Shown: positions 25,734 through 37,233, counted from the first letter of the stretch. The stretch is 64,000 nt of DNA from Rubrobacter calidifluminis (GCF_028617075.1 NZ_JAQKGV010000003.1:1-64000); one strand, 5' to 3'. The notes: generated from the letters alone by a model not told the origin. Program-made: numbers and translations.

Positions 25734-25800
25734 GTGACAACCTCTCCCTGACCCTGTAGAATGTTGTCACAGATGATAATAACACGTATGATAGTTTCAA
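25733..25800. promoter_or_regulatory. Overlapping divergent fad promoters with inverted-repeat operator
   Basis: Minus-strand promoter: TTGAAA at 25800-25795, 16 bases, TATCAT at 25778-25773, reading into fadD. Plus-strand promoter: TTGTCA at 25764-25769, 17 bases, TATGAT at 25787-25792, reading into the acyl-CoA dehydrogenase. A perfect 9-bp inverted repeat TGTGACAAC / GTTGTCACA occupies 25733-25741 and 25763-25771. One arm covers the plus -35 box and the minus start site; the other abuts the fadD ATG. The PadR protein of the operon is the obvious candidate binder. Confidence 0.65.
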
Positions 25801-25875
25801 GGAACCCTGCTGGTCTGCGGGGGCGTGGTAGAGTGATCTGTCGACGAGAGAGGATCGCGAAGGAGGAGAGTTCTG

Positions 25876-27078
25876 GTGATTGCTGACGTATCGAGCTCGT
25901 TGGGGACCGATTTCTACCTTCTGGACGAGTTGCTCACGGACGAGGAGCGGCAGGTCCGGCAGAAGGTCAGGGACTTCTGTGACCGGGAGGTCATCCCGGT
26001 CATAAACGAGTACTGGGACAAGGCAGAGTTTCCGTTCCAGTTCGTGGAGAAGTTCGCCGAGCTCGGGATCGCGGGCACCAGCATAAAAGGCTACGGGTGT
26101 CCGGGGATGAGCCACGTGGCCGAGGGGCTCGTGGGAGCGGAACTCGCGCGGGGGGACGGGAGCCTCAACACCTTCTTCGGGGTCCACTCCGGGCTCGCCA
26201 TGGGTTCCATCGCCATCCTCGGCAGTGAGGAGCAGAAGCAGCACTGGCTGCCGCAGATGGCGCGGATGGAGAAGATCGGGGCGTTCGCGCTCACCGAGCC
26301 CGAGCACGGCTCCGACGCGGTCGCGCTCGAGTCGAGCGCCGTGCGCGACGGCGATCACTACGTCCTCAACGGGCACAAGAAGTGGATCGGGAACGCCTCC
26401 TTCGCCGACGTGATCGTCTTCTGGGCCCGCGACGCGGAGGACGGGCAGGTCAAGGGTTTCCTGGTCGAGAAGGGAACCGAGGGGCTCTCGACGAGGGTCC
26501 AGACCGGCAAGACCGGCAAGAGGGCCGTCTGGCAGGCGGAGGTCGAGCTGAAAGACGCCCGGGTTCCGGCCGAGAACAAACTCGAGCACGCAAACTCCTT
26601 CAAGGACACCTCTAAGGTGCTCACCGCGACCCGCTACGGCGTCGCCTGGGAGGGCGTCGGGCATGCCCTCGCCTGTTACGAGGCCGCGCTGCAGTACGCT
26701 AAGGAGCGCAAAGTCTTCTACCGGCCCCTCACCAACTACCAGCTCATCCAGAACCGCCTGGCGAACATGCTCGCCGAGCTCACCCACATCCAGCTGATGT
26801 GCCTCAGGCTCGGCCAGCTCTTCGACCAGGGCAAGATGACCGAGGGGATGGCCTCGCTCGCCAAGATGAGCGTCGCCAGGAAGGCCAAGCAGATCTGCGC
26901 CGACGCCCGCGACATCCTCGGCGGCAACGGCGTCCTCCTTGAATACCTGGTAGGCAAGCACCTGGCCGACATGGAGATCGTCTACACCTACGAGGGCACC
27001 GACATCGTGCAGTCCCTGATCGTCGGGCGCGAGATAACCGGTGTGCAGGCCATAGCGCCGAGCCGCAGGGGTCAGTAA
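25876..27078 (+). CDS. Acyl-CoA dehydrogenase
   Basis: 400-residue FAD-dependent dehydrogenase catalysing the first step of beta-oxidation. GAFALTEPEHGSDA is the FAD/substrate signature, GHKKWIGNASFAD follows, and the catalytic base is the Glu in VYTYEGTDIVQS, with IVGREITG after it. The overall style resembles glutaryl-CoA dehydrogenase / acyl-CoA oxidase-4-like proteins, so the substrate could be a dicarboxylic or short acyl-CoA. The start is GTG after AAGGAGGAG. It faces the fad operon across 142 bases of shared control DNA and supplies the one enzyme that operon lacks. A hairpin terminator follows. Confidence 0.92.
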   Translation: MIADVSSSLGTDFYLLDELLTDEERQVRQKVRDFCDREVIPVINEYWDKAEFPFQFVEKFAELGIAGTSIKGYGCPGMSHVAEGLVGAELARGDGSLNTFFGVHSGLAMGSIAILGSEEQKQHWLPQMARMEKIGAFALTEPEHGSDAVALESSAVRDGDHYVLNGHKKWIGNASFADVIVFWARDAEDGQVKGFLVEKGTEGLSTRVQTGKTGKRAVWQAEVELKDARVPAENKLEHANSFKDTSKVLTATRYGVAWEGVGHALACYEAALQYAKERKVFYRPLTNYQLIQNRLANMLAELTHIQLMCLRLGQLFDQGKMTEGMASLAKMSVARKAKQICADARDILGGNGVLLEYLVGKHLADMEIVYTYEGTDIVQSLIVGREITGVQAIAPSRRGQ

Positions 27079-27094
27079 GGCTTTGCTCTTCCGG

Positions 27095-27124
27095 CGCCGG
27101 GGCGTCTTTCGGGGCGCCCCGGCG
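27095..27124 (+). terminator. Terminator hairpin after the acyl-CoA dehydrogenase
   Basis: A 10-bp GC stem (27095-27104 with 27115-27124) with a 10-base loop lies 16 bases after the stop. No strong T-run follows, so the call is moderate. Confidence 0.55.
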
Positions 27125-27189
27125 GTTACTCTTCTCCTGCCTCCGGGCAATAATGTGTGGCGTGACCTTTCCACGAAGAGGGAGGATGC

Positions 27190-28212
27190 ATGAAAGCAGT
27201 GATCCTGCGCGAGCTCGGAGGCCCGGAGAGCCTCGCCTACGAAGAAGCCCCCGACCCCGAACCCGGCCCCGGAGAGACGCTCGTCCGGCTGCGCGCGGCA
27301 GCTTTGAACCGCCGCGACGTGTTCGTGACGCGCGGGCTCTACCCCGGCGCGAGGTCCGAGGCCCTGCCGGTCATACCCGGCTCCGACGGCTCGGGCGAAG
27401 TCGTGGCGCACGGAAGCGACGGCGCCGGCGGGCTCCCGCCGGAGGGGAGCGAGGTAGTGATAAACCCCGCACTCTACTGGGGAGATGACGAGCGCATACC
27501 CGGCAGGGACTACCGCATCCTGGGTCTCCCCGACGATGGCACCTTCGCCCAGCTCGTAAAGGTGCCCTCGGAGAACGTCTTCGAGAAACCCGCCCACCTC
27601 ACCCACGAGCAGGCGGCGGCGGTTCCGCTCGCCGCGCTGACCGCGTACCGGGCGCTCGTGACCCGGGGCAACCTCCAGCCGGGCGAGACCGTCGTCATCC
27701 CCGGCGTCGGGGGCGGCGTCGCCACCTTCCTCGTGCAGCTTGCCTCCGCCCTCGGCGGGCGCGTCTTCGTCACCTCCTCGAGCGCAGAGAAGGTCGAGAA
27801 GGCGAAAGAGCTCGGCGCCGAGGGCGGGGTCACCTACGAGGACGAGAACTGGTCGCGCACGCTGCGCGAGATGACCGGGGGAGTGGACCTCTCGGTCGAC
27901 TCGGTCGGGGGGGAGATCTTCGACGCGCTGCTCGCGCTGGCCAGACCGGGGAGTCGGATCGTCACGTTCGGGGCGACCGCGAGCCCCAAGGTCTCGCTCA
28001 CGATGCCCCGCGTCTTCCTAAAACAGCTCGACGTGCTCGGCACCGCCATGGGCACGAACCGCGAGTTCGAGGCGATGCTGAAGCTCTACTCCGAAAAGGG
28101 TCTCGAGCCGCTGCTGGACCGCACCTTCCCGCTGGAGGAGACGACCGCCGCCATGAACCACATGGAAGAGGGAAGCGGGATGGGAAAGATCGTGCTCGAA
28201 ATTCCCTCCTGA
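27190..28212 (+). CDS. Zinc-type MDR oxidoreductase, quinone-oxidoreductase-like
   Basis: 340-residue medium-chain dehydrogenase/reductase. The N-terminal catalytic domain contains LNRRDVFVTRGLYPG and VIPGSDGSGEVVAHG. The Rossmann domain has the NADP motif VVIPGVGGGVATFLVQLA at about 163-180. The usual structural zinc cysteines are absent, as in quinone oxidoreductase (QOR)-like and enoyl reductase-like members. It reduces an activated C=C or quinone with NADPH; the substrate is unknown. The ATG follows GGGAGG. It lies alone between the acyl-CoA dehydrogenase and a strong bidirectional terminator, and converges with the sigma factor gene. Confidence 0.88.
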   Translation: MKAVILRELGGPESLAYEEAPDPEPGPGETLVRLRAAALNRRDVFVTRGLYPGARSEALPVIPGSDGSGEVVAHGSDGAGGLPPEGSEVVINPALYWGDDERIPGRDYRILGLPDDGTFAQLVKVPSENVFEKPAHLTHEQAAAVPLAALTAYRALVTRGNLQPGETVVIPGVGGGVATFLVQLASALGGRVFVTSSSAEKVEKAKELGAEGGVTYEDENWSRTLREMTGGVDLSVDSVGGEIFDALLALARPGSRIVTFGATASPKVSLTMPRVFLKQLDVLGTAMGTNREFEAMLKLYSEKGLEPLLDRTFPLEETTAAMNHMEEGSGMGKIVLEIPS

Positions 28213-28240
28213 TCTCCTGGAAGCGTAAAAGCCGCAGCAC

Positions 28241-28274
28241 GAAGAGAGGGGCCCCTGGCGGGGCCCCTCTCTTC
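28241..28274. terminator. Strong bidirectional terminator
   Basis: A perfect 15-bp stem (28241-28255 with 28260-28274) with a TGGC tetraloop lies between the convergent MDR gene (stop 28212) and sigma factor gene (stop 28294). It serves both strands. Confidence 0.9.
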
Positions 28275-28293
28275 GTCCCTGTTGGATCGGCGC

Positions 28294-29175
28294 TCAGGCC
28301 GCGGCGCTGCTCGAGCGCTTCGTACCGTTGCCGCCGAACTCGCCGGCCCGCAGCATCTGCTCGGCCTCACGCTGCAGCTGCCGCACCCGCTCGCGCGAGA
28401 CCCCGAGCTCGTCCGAGAGCTCGGCGAGCGTGGCCGCCTTCCTGTCGTCGAGGCCGTAGCGACGGATCAGGACGTAGCGGTTGCGCTCGGGCAGGCGCCG
28501 GATCATCTCACCGATGCGCGCGGCCTCCATGCCCTGCACGACCCTCTCCGGGGTGTTCGAGGCGGCCTCGTCCTCGATGAACTCCCCGATCTCGGAGGCG
28601 TCCTTCTCCTGGCTCAAGGGCTGGTTGAGGCTCGTGGCGTCGGGCATCGCGCTCTTCACGTCCCGCACCTCTTCCGGCGTCCAGCCGACCCTCTCAGCCA
28701 CCTCCTCGTCGGTGGGTTCCCGCTCGAGCTCGGCGGAGAGCTCGTTGTACGCCCGGGCCATCTTCCTTATCTTCTCGGTCATGTGCACCGGTACCCGGAT
28801 GGTGCGCCCCTTGTCCGCAACCGCCCGCTGCACGGCCTGGCGGACCCACCAGGTGGCGTACGTCGAGAAGCGGTAGCCCCGCTCGGGGTCGAACTTCTCC
28901 ACCGCCTTCATCAGCCCGATGTTGCCCTCCTGGATGAGATCCTCGAAGGGCAGCCCCATCCCCCGGTACTTCTTCGCCACCGAGACCACAAGCCTGAGGT
29001 TCTTCTCTATCAGCCTCTGGCGGGCCCTCCTGTCACCCTTCTTGGCCCTCCTGGAGAGTTCTATCTCCTCCTGGTGGGTCAGGAGAGGACCGGTGTCTAT
29101 GTGCGCGAAGTAGCTCGGGAGCAGCCCCGGAGCCTCCTCCCTGTTTACCGTCCGCCGCTCGCTGGTCTTTTCCAT
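28294..29175 (-). CDS. Primary-type sigma-70 factor (SigA/SigB-like)
   Basis: 293-residue sigma factor with regions 1.2 to 4 of the primary class but without the long acidic region 1.1. Region 1.2 is near 25-45. Region 2 includes [33 protein letters not shown] split by the usual core-binding helix, then [17 protein letters not shown] for -10 recognition. Region 3 includes [12 protein letters not shown]. Region 4 is [17 protein letters not shown], the -35 helix-turn-helix. It may be the housekeeping factor or a close group 2 relative; length alone cannot decide. GAGGAGG precedes the ATG. Transcription starts from a near-perfect promoter about 200 bases upstream, leaving a long leader. Confidence 0.92.
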   Translation of the reverse strand: MEKTSERRTVNREEAPGLLPSYFAHIDTGPLLTHQEEIELSRRAKKGDRRARQRLIEKNLRLVVSVAKKYRGMGLPFEDLIQEGNIGLMKAVEKFDPERGYRFSTYATWWVRQAVQRAVADKGRTIRVPVHMTEKIRKMARAYNELSAELEREPTDEEVAERVGWTPEEVRDVKSAMPDATSLNQPLSQEKDASEIGEFIEDEAASNTPERVVQGMEAARIGEMIRRLPERNRYVLIRRYGLDDRKAATLAELSDELGVSRERVRQLQREAEQMLRAGEFGGNGTKRSSSAAA

Positions 29176-29369
29176 CTTCCCTCCTCGTGGTATAAAATCT
29201 GTGTTCGGGTTGCAGTTCTCTTTTTACCCGCGGGAGCCTCCCGCGCAATCCTTTTTGCGCCTCCAGAAGAGAAGGAGATCACATCCGGCAACGAGCCGGC
29301 TTACGCGGGTTTCCATCCGAGCCGTTTTCCCGAGAGATCGGTAGGGCTTTCAGCTCCCCAGAGCCAGAT
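29176..29369 (-). other. Long 5' leader of the sigma factor mRNA
   Basis: About 190 bases separate the promoter -10 from the sigma ATG and hold no gene. Near the ATG end is a small hairpin (CGCGGGA, loop GGC, TCCCGCG, around 29229-29245) followed by A-rich sequence and the ribosome site. I do not recognise a known riboswitch. Such a leader could host post-transcriptional control. Confidence 0.4.
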
Positions 29370-29397
29370 ATTATATCTATTTGAACCCGTTTGTCAA
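29370..29397 (-). promoter_or_regulatory. Near-consensus sigma-70 promoter for the sigma factor gene
   Basis: On the minus strand TTGACA (29397-29392) is separated by 16 bases from TATAAT (29375-29370). Both hexamers are perfect consensus, rare in DNA this GC-rich, and the local sequence is markedly AT-rich. Nothing else on the minus strand lies between it and the sigma factor gene. Confidence 0.85.
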
Positions 29398-29410
29398 ATC
29401 AAGCAACGCC

Positions 29411-29440
29411 CCTGGGCCATCGGGCTCCCGATGGCCCAGG
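29411..29440 (-). terminator. Transketolase terminator hairpin
   Basis: A 13-14-bp perfect GC-rich stem (29411-29424 with 29427-29440) sits 31 bases past the transketolase stop on the minus strand and just before the sigma promoter. It should insulate that promoter from transketolase transcription. Confidence 0.75.
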
Positions 29441-29471
29441 ATTTAGGGTTGGCGCCGGGCCGGGAGAGAGC

Positions 29472-31349
29472 CTACCCGGAGAGCACGGCGAGTTCACGGA
29501 CGGCCGCGGCGATGCCCTCGGCGTCTATACCGGCCTCGTGGAGTAGTTCGTCCGGGGTACCGGAGCCCGGCATGTTCCTGACGGCGAGATGCCGGAACTG
29601 CAGGGCGTCACCGTCCTCAGCGAGAGCCGAGAGTACGGCCTCGCCGAGCCCGCCTTCGGGGTGATGGTCCTCGGCGACCACCAGCCTGCCACCGGTGACG
29701 CGGGCGGCTTCGCGCAGGGTGTCGGCGTCGATCGGCTTCACCGAGTATGCGTCTATGACCCTGACGTGGATGCCGCTCTTCTCGAGCTCGTCGGCGGCCT
29801 CAAGGGCCTCGTGCACCGTTATTCCGGCGGCCACCACCGCGACGGCGTCTTCGTCGGAGGACCGCAGGACCCTGGAGCCGCCAACCGGGAACTCTTCATC
29901 CGGGGAGTAGATCACCGGGGTATTGCCGCGGGTGGTCCTTATGAAGCTGATGCCCTTCGTGTCGGCCATCTCGGCGACGAGCTTCGCGGTCTGGTTGGCG
30001 TCGCAGGGATAGAGGACGGTCGAGCCGTGCACCGCGCGCATCATCGCGATGTCCTCGAGCCCCATCTGCGAGGGGCCGTCCTGACCGATCGAAACACCCG
30101 CGTGCGAGCCGCAGAGCCTGATGTCCCCCTCGGAGATGGAGGCCATCCTGATGAAGTCGTAGGCCCGGGTCAGGAAGGCCGCGAACGTGGAGGCGAAGGG
30201 CGCGTATCCACGCACGTTGAGCCCGAGGGCCGCCGCGATCATCTGCTGCTCGGCGATGAACATCTCGAAGTAGCGGTCGGGATGGGCATCGGCGAACTCC
30301 TCGGAGTGGGTCGAGTTGGAGACCTCGCCGTCGAGTGCGACGACCTCGGGACGGGCGGCACCGAGCGCCTTCAGCGCCTCGCCGTACGCCTTGCGGGTCG
30401 CCACGGAAGAGCCGACTTCGTAGGTGGGCAGTTCCAGGGCGCCCGAAGGAGCCGCGCCGCCGTTCGTCGGAGCCGTCTCCGGTTTGTTCACCTCGACGAC
30501 GATATTCCCCTGGCTGCCTATCTCCCGCAGTGCCTCCTCTTCCCGCTCGGGGTCGAGCGGCTTGCCGTGGAAGCCGTTCTTGTCCTCGACGAAGGAAACG
30601 CCGCGCCCTTTCCTGGTCCTGGCGATGATGAAGGTCGGCTTCTCATCCTGTTCCAGAGCTTCGGCGTAGGCGCGGTCTATCTGCTCGACGTCGTGGCCGT
30701 CTATGGTGATCGTATGGCAGCCGAAGGCGCGGGCGCGGGCCTCGTAGTGCTCGCCGTGCCAGCCGTCCATGGTCTCGCGGGTCTGCCCGAGACGGTTCAT
30801 GTCCAGGATGGCGATCAGGTTGGAGAGCCTGTAGTAGGAGGCGTGCTGCAAGGCCTCCCACATCGAGCCCTCGGCCATCTCCGAGTCGCCGCAGAGCACC
30901 CACACGTGGTAGGGACGCTTCTCGAGGTATCTGCCCGCGAGAGCGACCCCGACGCCTATCGGGAGGCCCTGTCCGAGCGAGCCGGTCGCCACGTCCACCC
31001 AGGGGATCGCCGGAGTGGGGTGCCCCTGCAGACGGCTCCCGAACCTGCGGAAGGTGAGAAGCTCCTCGTCGGTGATCGCGCCGGCGGCCTTGTACATAGA
31101 GTAGAGCAGCGGCGAGGCGTGGCCCTTGGAGAAGATCAGGTGATCGTTGCCCGGGTTGTCCGGATCGTCGAAGTCGTAGACGAGGTACTTCTCGAGCAGC
31201 ACCGCCATGAGATCCGCCGCCGACATCGACGACGTCGGGTGCCCGGAGCCCGCCGCGTGGCTCGCCCGCACGGAGTCCGCCCGCAGCTGCTGCGCCAGGG
31301 CGTGCCAGCGCTCGGCTCTTACGGCCGGCGTGCCCGTCTGAGATGTCAC
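29472..31349 (-). CDS. tkt: Transketolase
   Basis: 625-residue thiamine-diphosphate enzyme moving two-carbon units in the pentose phosphate pathway. The N-terminal half has HPTSSMSAADL, FSKGHASPLLY and the ThDP/Mg motif CGDSEMAEGSMWEA. The pyrimidine domain has MFIAEQQM, with the catalytic Glu, and SHAGVSIGQDGPSQM. The single chain contains both halves but is shorter than E. coli TktA, resembling the compact animal-type transketolases. It is monocistronic: a hairpin follows it and a divergent GFA gene lies upstream. Its role could include processing pentoses released by the arabinofuranosidase locus next door. Confidence 0.93.
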   Translation of the reverse strand: MTSQTGTPAVRAERWHALAQQLRADSVRASHAAGSGHPTSSMSAADLMAVLLEKYLVYDFDDPDNPGNDHLIFSKGHASPLLYSMYKAAGAITDEELLTFRRFGSRLQGHPTPAIPWVDVATGSLGQGLPIGVGVALAGRYLEKRPYHVWVLCGDSEMAEGSMWEALQHASYYRLSNLIAILDMNRLGQTRETMDGWHGEHYEARARAFGCHTITIDGHDVEQIDRAYAEALEQDEKPTFIIARTRKGRGVSFVEDKNGFHGKPLDPEREEEALREIGSQGNIVVEVNKPETAPTNGGAAPSGALELPTYEVGSSVATRKAYGEALKALGAARPEVVALDGEVSNSTHSEEFADAHPDRYFEMFIAEQQMIAAALGLNVRGYAPFASTFAAFLTRAYDFIRMASISEGDIRLCGSHAGVSIGQDGPSQMGLEDIAMMRAVHGSTVLYPCDANQTAKLVAEMADTKGISFIRTTRGNTPVIYSPDEEFPVGGSRVLRSSDEDAVAVVAAGITVHEALEAADELEKSGIHVRVIDAYSVKPIDADTLREAARVTGGRLVVAEDHHPEGGLGEAVLSALAEDGDALQFRHLAVRNMPGSGTPDELLHEAGIDAEGIAAAVRELAVLSG

Positions 31350-31488
31350 GTTATCGCACCTCCCGCTTCTGGTTTTGATATCCGCACCGTATGTTTAACG
31401 GTTTATCTACCCGCCGGGACGGCCAGCGAAAACCCGTCGGTTACAGGCTACCATCAAAGCGAGGTACGGTCCGGACGAGAGGAGGAAC

Positions 31489-31983
31489 ATGAGGCTCACG
31501 GGTTCATGCCACTGCGGGGCGGTACGGTTCACCGTCGAATCGCAGAGTCCATACCCGTATCAGGCGTGCTACTGCAGCATCTGCCGCAAGACGGCCGGTG
31601 GCGGCGGCTTCGCGATAAACCTCGGCGCGGACTACCGTACGCTCGAGGTCGAGGGCAGGGAGAACGTCACCGCCTTCCACGCCAAACTCTACGATCCGGA
31701 AGACCCGGAGAACTACGAGGAGAGCCCGGCCTGGCGACACTTCTGCGGCCGCTGTGGCAGCGCCCTGTGGCTCTACGACCCGCGCTGGCCGGAGCTGGTG
31801 CACCCCTTCGCCTCGGCGATCGACACGCCGCTCCCGAAGCCCCCGGAGCGCTACCACATCATGCTCGACTTCAAGGCCCCGTGGGTCGAGGTGCCGGAAG
31901 GAGAGGGGGAGCGGCACTTCGAGAGGTACCCGGACTCCTCGCTCGAGGAGTGGCACCGGCGCCACGGCCTCTACGACGCCTGA
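31489..31983 (+). CDS. GFA/CENP-V-family zinc protein
   Basis: 164 residues of the glutathione-dependent formaldehyde-activating enzyme family. The zinc ligands are complete: GSCHCGAVRF (res 6-15), CYCSICRKT (27-35) and FCGRCGS. The family name comes from an enzyme reported to promote formaldehyde-glutathione adducts. Actinobacteria usually lack glutathione, so that activity should not be assumed; other thiols or roles are possible. GAGGAGG precedes the ATG. It is divergent from transketolase, and its stop lies one base from the convergent GH2 stop, with no terminator between. Confidence 0.88.
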   Translation: MRLTGSCHCGAVRFTVESQSPYPYQACYCSICRKTAGGGGFAINLGADYRTLEVEGRENVTAFHAKLYDPEDPENYEESPAWRHFCGRCGSALWLYDPRWPELVHPFASAIDTPLPKPPERYHIMLDFKAPWVEVPEGEGERHFERYPDSSLEEWHRRHGLYDA

Positions 31984-31984
31984 G

Positions 31985-34561
<2,577 letters not shown>

Positions 34562-34573
34562 CTTCCCCCCTTC

Positions 34574-37207
34574 CTAGCGGGCCTCTATCCGGAAGACCGT
34601 CACCGAGATGGGCGGGAACTCGTGATGGAAGGTCCTGCCCACCCGGATCTTCCTCCTGACCGGCGCGACCTTGTCCGGGTCGGAGAGTGTGTTCTGGTCG
34701 CTCCCGCTCGCCGAGGTGAGGACGGTGGCAACGGCCTCCGGCCGCACCCTCTTCACGCCGTCGAGCACGACGCGCATCGTTCGCGGTGAGCCTGAAGCGT
34801 TGACCACCTTCAGGTAGATCGTCCCGCGCCGTTCGTCGCGGCTCGCGACGTACTGCAGGTCGGACGCCCTCCCGGCCGAGGCGTAGACGACGTCCGAGTT
34901 GGCCTGCGGGTCGTCGGCCGGGAGGCGGGAGAAGGCGAAGGTGCCGGTATCGTCCCGCTTTTGCAGGTAGAAGGCGCTCACCTGATCCCCGTCGATGCTG
35001 ACGAAGGTCTGGTAGCCGCCGGTGGAGGCAAGGTTGACCCACGCGGCGACCGTGAAGCTCCGGCTGGTGTCCACCACCGGGGCCGGCACGTCCACGTACT
35101 GCCCGGAGCCATTCAACGAGAGCGAGCAGGACCCGACCCTCCCCGCCGCCCAGCCGGCGCCGTTCTCGAGCGTCCCGTCGTGGCCGTCCGCCGAGTCGCG
35201 GGCGACCGTGCCGCTCCCCTCGTCGAACTTCCACCATCCGGCGAGCCCGCTCCCTGAGAGCTTCCTCACCTCTTCGTCCCCGAGCGCCCGGGCGTAGAGG
35301 CGCACGTCGTCTATCCGGCCGTCGACGAAGTCGACCTGGTTGCCGGAGAACTTCCCCCGCCCGATCGCGGTGTGCCCCCGTCCACTCCAGGCTCCGGAAC
35401 CCGAGTAGGGGACCGAATCGTAGAGCGTGCCGTCCACGTAGAGCCGCAGGTTCTCCGCCTCCCCGTCGTAGACCCCGGCGAGGTGGTACCACCGGCCGGC
35501 CTCGGGACTCGATATCACCGGCTTCTCCGGCCCTTCCACCGGCAGCACGACGTCCCCGGTGTTGTTCGAGAACATCCTCTGCACGTGGTAGGAGGGGGAG
35601 CCATAGCTGGATAAGGCGTCGTAGCCGATCAGGTTCGTCGGCCACTGGTTGTGCCCGACGCGGACGAAGAGTGGTGCGTAGGAAGCCATCACGACGAGGT
35701 CGGAGTTGCGCTCGAGCCCGGTCATGAACGCGGCCTCCCCCACCGCCGCCTCGAGCGTCCCGGTCGGGCTCCCCTCCGTCGCGGCGTACTCGCCGACGAA
35801 GATCTTCGTGCCGTCGCGCGGCGCCTCGTCGTAGCGGCGGGCGTTGTCCACGAAGAACCGCGGCGAGTTGTAGTAGTGCTCGTCGAGTACGTCCATCGGC
35901 CGGCTCTTCACCGGCGTCGTGGCGATCACCTGTATGTGCGGATATCTGGCCTTGATCGCGTCGTAGAACATCGGGTATCGGTACTCGTCGTAGCTGCCCG
36001 AGGTGTCGAAGAAGTCTTCGTTCCCGACCTCGACGTACCTGAGGTCGAAGGGCTCGGGGTGCCCGTCCGCAGCCCGCCGGGCCCCCCACCTGCTGCTGGT
36101 GGGCCCGGTGGCGTACTCTATCTCGTCCAGCGCACTCTGCACGTAGGGCCCGAGTTCCTCGCGCGGCACGACCGTGTGATCGAGCGTGTACCCCGCCCAC
36201 ACGCAGAGGACCGGCGTGGCCCCGAGATCCTCGGCGAGCTGCAGATACTCAAGCAGCCCGAGCCCGTCGTCGGACCAGTATCCCCAGGCGGTGTTCTGGT
36301 GCCCGGGACGCTCCCAGGGGGGCCCGATGCTCTTCTCCCAGTCGAAGCGGCTCTCGATCGTCTGTCCTTCGAGATAGTTCCCGCCGGGAAACCGCAGGAA
36401 ACCCGGGCTCAGGGCCTCGAGCCTGTGCATCAGGTCCACCCGGTTGCCGTTCTCTTCTCGCCGGTAGATGGGCGGGAAGAGCGATACATACCCGAGCCAG
36501 AAAGATTGCCCCGCCGGATTTTCTCCTCCCCGGCCCCCGGCATATACGACGAGCCTCGCCCCCGAGGTCGGCCGCGGCGCCCCCCGCACACCCATCCTCA
36601 CGGTGTGCATGCTCCAGTTCTCCCCCAACCGTCCGGTCGTCCCGCGCGCGTAGACGACCCCGCCATCCGGACTCTCCACCGCAACTTCTAGCGGCCCGCG
36701 GAAACCGGCCGTGGCCCGCGCGAAGATGCGCGCGGTGTAGGTCATGCCCCGCCTGACCGGCACGCCCCAGTAACCCTCGTTCGCAACCCCAAGTCTGCCC
36801 CGCCGACCGAGATCCCGCACGTCCACCCTGAGCGAACGCCGGTGCGCCTCGTTGAGCGGCTCGTCGGGATCGAGCGCCATCCCTCCCCGCGCACCCCCGT
36901 CCCTCACCAGCGACCAGTGGACCGGCTCGTCCGGATCCTCGTCGAAGCTCCGGTTGCGAATCAGCTCCCCGTACAGCCCCCCGTCACCGGCGAAGTTGAT
37001 CTCCTCGAAGAACACCCCATACAGCGTCCGCGGGATGCGCGGCCCCTTCCTCGACGCCTCGACCCGCAGAACATCACCCGTGGTAGCCGCCCCGGCCCTT
37101 CCAGCTCCCCCGAACAGAGCCATCCCGGTGATCCCGGCACCACCGAGCTTGAGAAAACCCCTCCTGCTGAACCTCCTCCTCCACAACCCACCCTCAACGC
37201 TCATCAT
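34574..37207 (-). CDS. Secreted GH51 alpha-L-arabinofuranosidase with an internal permuted LamG domain
   Basis: 877-residue enzyme releasing arabinofuranose from plant polysaccharides. A canonical Tat signal (FSRRGFLKLGGAG) starts it. The GH51 barrel carries acid/base Glu397 in EVGNEDFF and nucleophile Glu473 in FVGEYAATEG. The C-terminal GH51 beta domain begins after VLPVEGPEKP, is interrupted at about 563-769 by LamG sequence, and resumes with DVVYASAGR and GTIYLKVVN. Within the insert the LamG C-half (GRWYHLAGVYDG to RIDDVRLYARAL) precedes the N-half (GWWKFDEGSG to TFAFSRL), a swapped order. The start is the first ATG of a pair after AAGGAAGGGGGAG. GH2 follows 12 bases later. Confidence 0.9.
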   Translation of the reverse strand: MMSVEGGLWRRRFSRRGFLKLGGAGITGMALFGGAGRAGAATTGDVLRVEASRKGPRIPRTLYGVFFEEINFAGDGGLYGELIRNRSFDEDPDEPVHWSLVRDGGARGGMALDPDEPLNEAHRRSLRVDVRDLGRRGRLGVANEGYWGVPVRRGMTYTARIFARATAGFRGPLEVAVESPDGGVVYARGTTGRLGENWSMHTVRMGVRGAPRPTSGARLVVYAGGRGGENPAGQSFWLGYVSLFPPIYRREENGNRVDLMHRLEALSPGFLRFPGGNYLEGQTIESRFDWEKSIGPPWERPGHQNTAWGYWSDDGLGLLEYLQLAEDLGATPVLCVWAGYTLDHTVVPREELGPYVQSALDEIEYATGPTSSRWGARRAADGHPEPFDLRYVEVGNEDFFDTSGSYDEYRYPMFYDAIKARYPHIQVIATTPVKSRPMDVLDEHYYNSPRFFVDNARRYDEAPRDGTKIFVGEYAATEGSPTGTLEAAVGEAAFMTGLERNSDLVVMASYAPLFVRVGHNQWPTNLIGYDALSSYGSPSYHVQRMFSNNTGDVVLPVEGPEKPVISSPEAGRWYHLAGVYDGEAENLRLYVDGTLYDSVPYSGSGAWSGRGHTAIGRGKFSGNQVDFVDGRIDDVRLYARALGDEEVRKLSGSGLAGWWKFDEGSGTVARDSADGHDGTLENGAGWAAGRVGSCSLSLNGSGQYVDVPAPVVDTSRSFTVAAWVNLASTGGYQTFVSIDGDQVSAFYLQKRDDTGTFAFSRLPADDPQANSDVVYASAGRASDLQYVASRDERRGTIYLKVVNASGSPRTMRVVLDGVKRVRPEAVATVLTSASGSDQNTLSDPDKVAPVRRKIRVGRTFHHEFPPISVTVFRIEAR

Positions 37208-37233
37208 CTCCCCCTTCCTTCGTTCCCCCATCG

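Noticed and set aside
29176-29369. Known riboswitch in the sigma factor leader
   Set aside because: I compared it mentally with SAM, c-di-GMP and c-di-AMP motifs and found no matching core.
34901-35521. Frameshift or chimeric read as cause of the swapped LamG halves
   Set aside because: The frame is uninterrupted with sensible GH51 sequence on both sides; raw reads would be needed to be certain.
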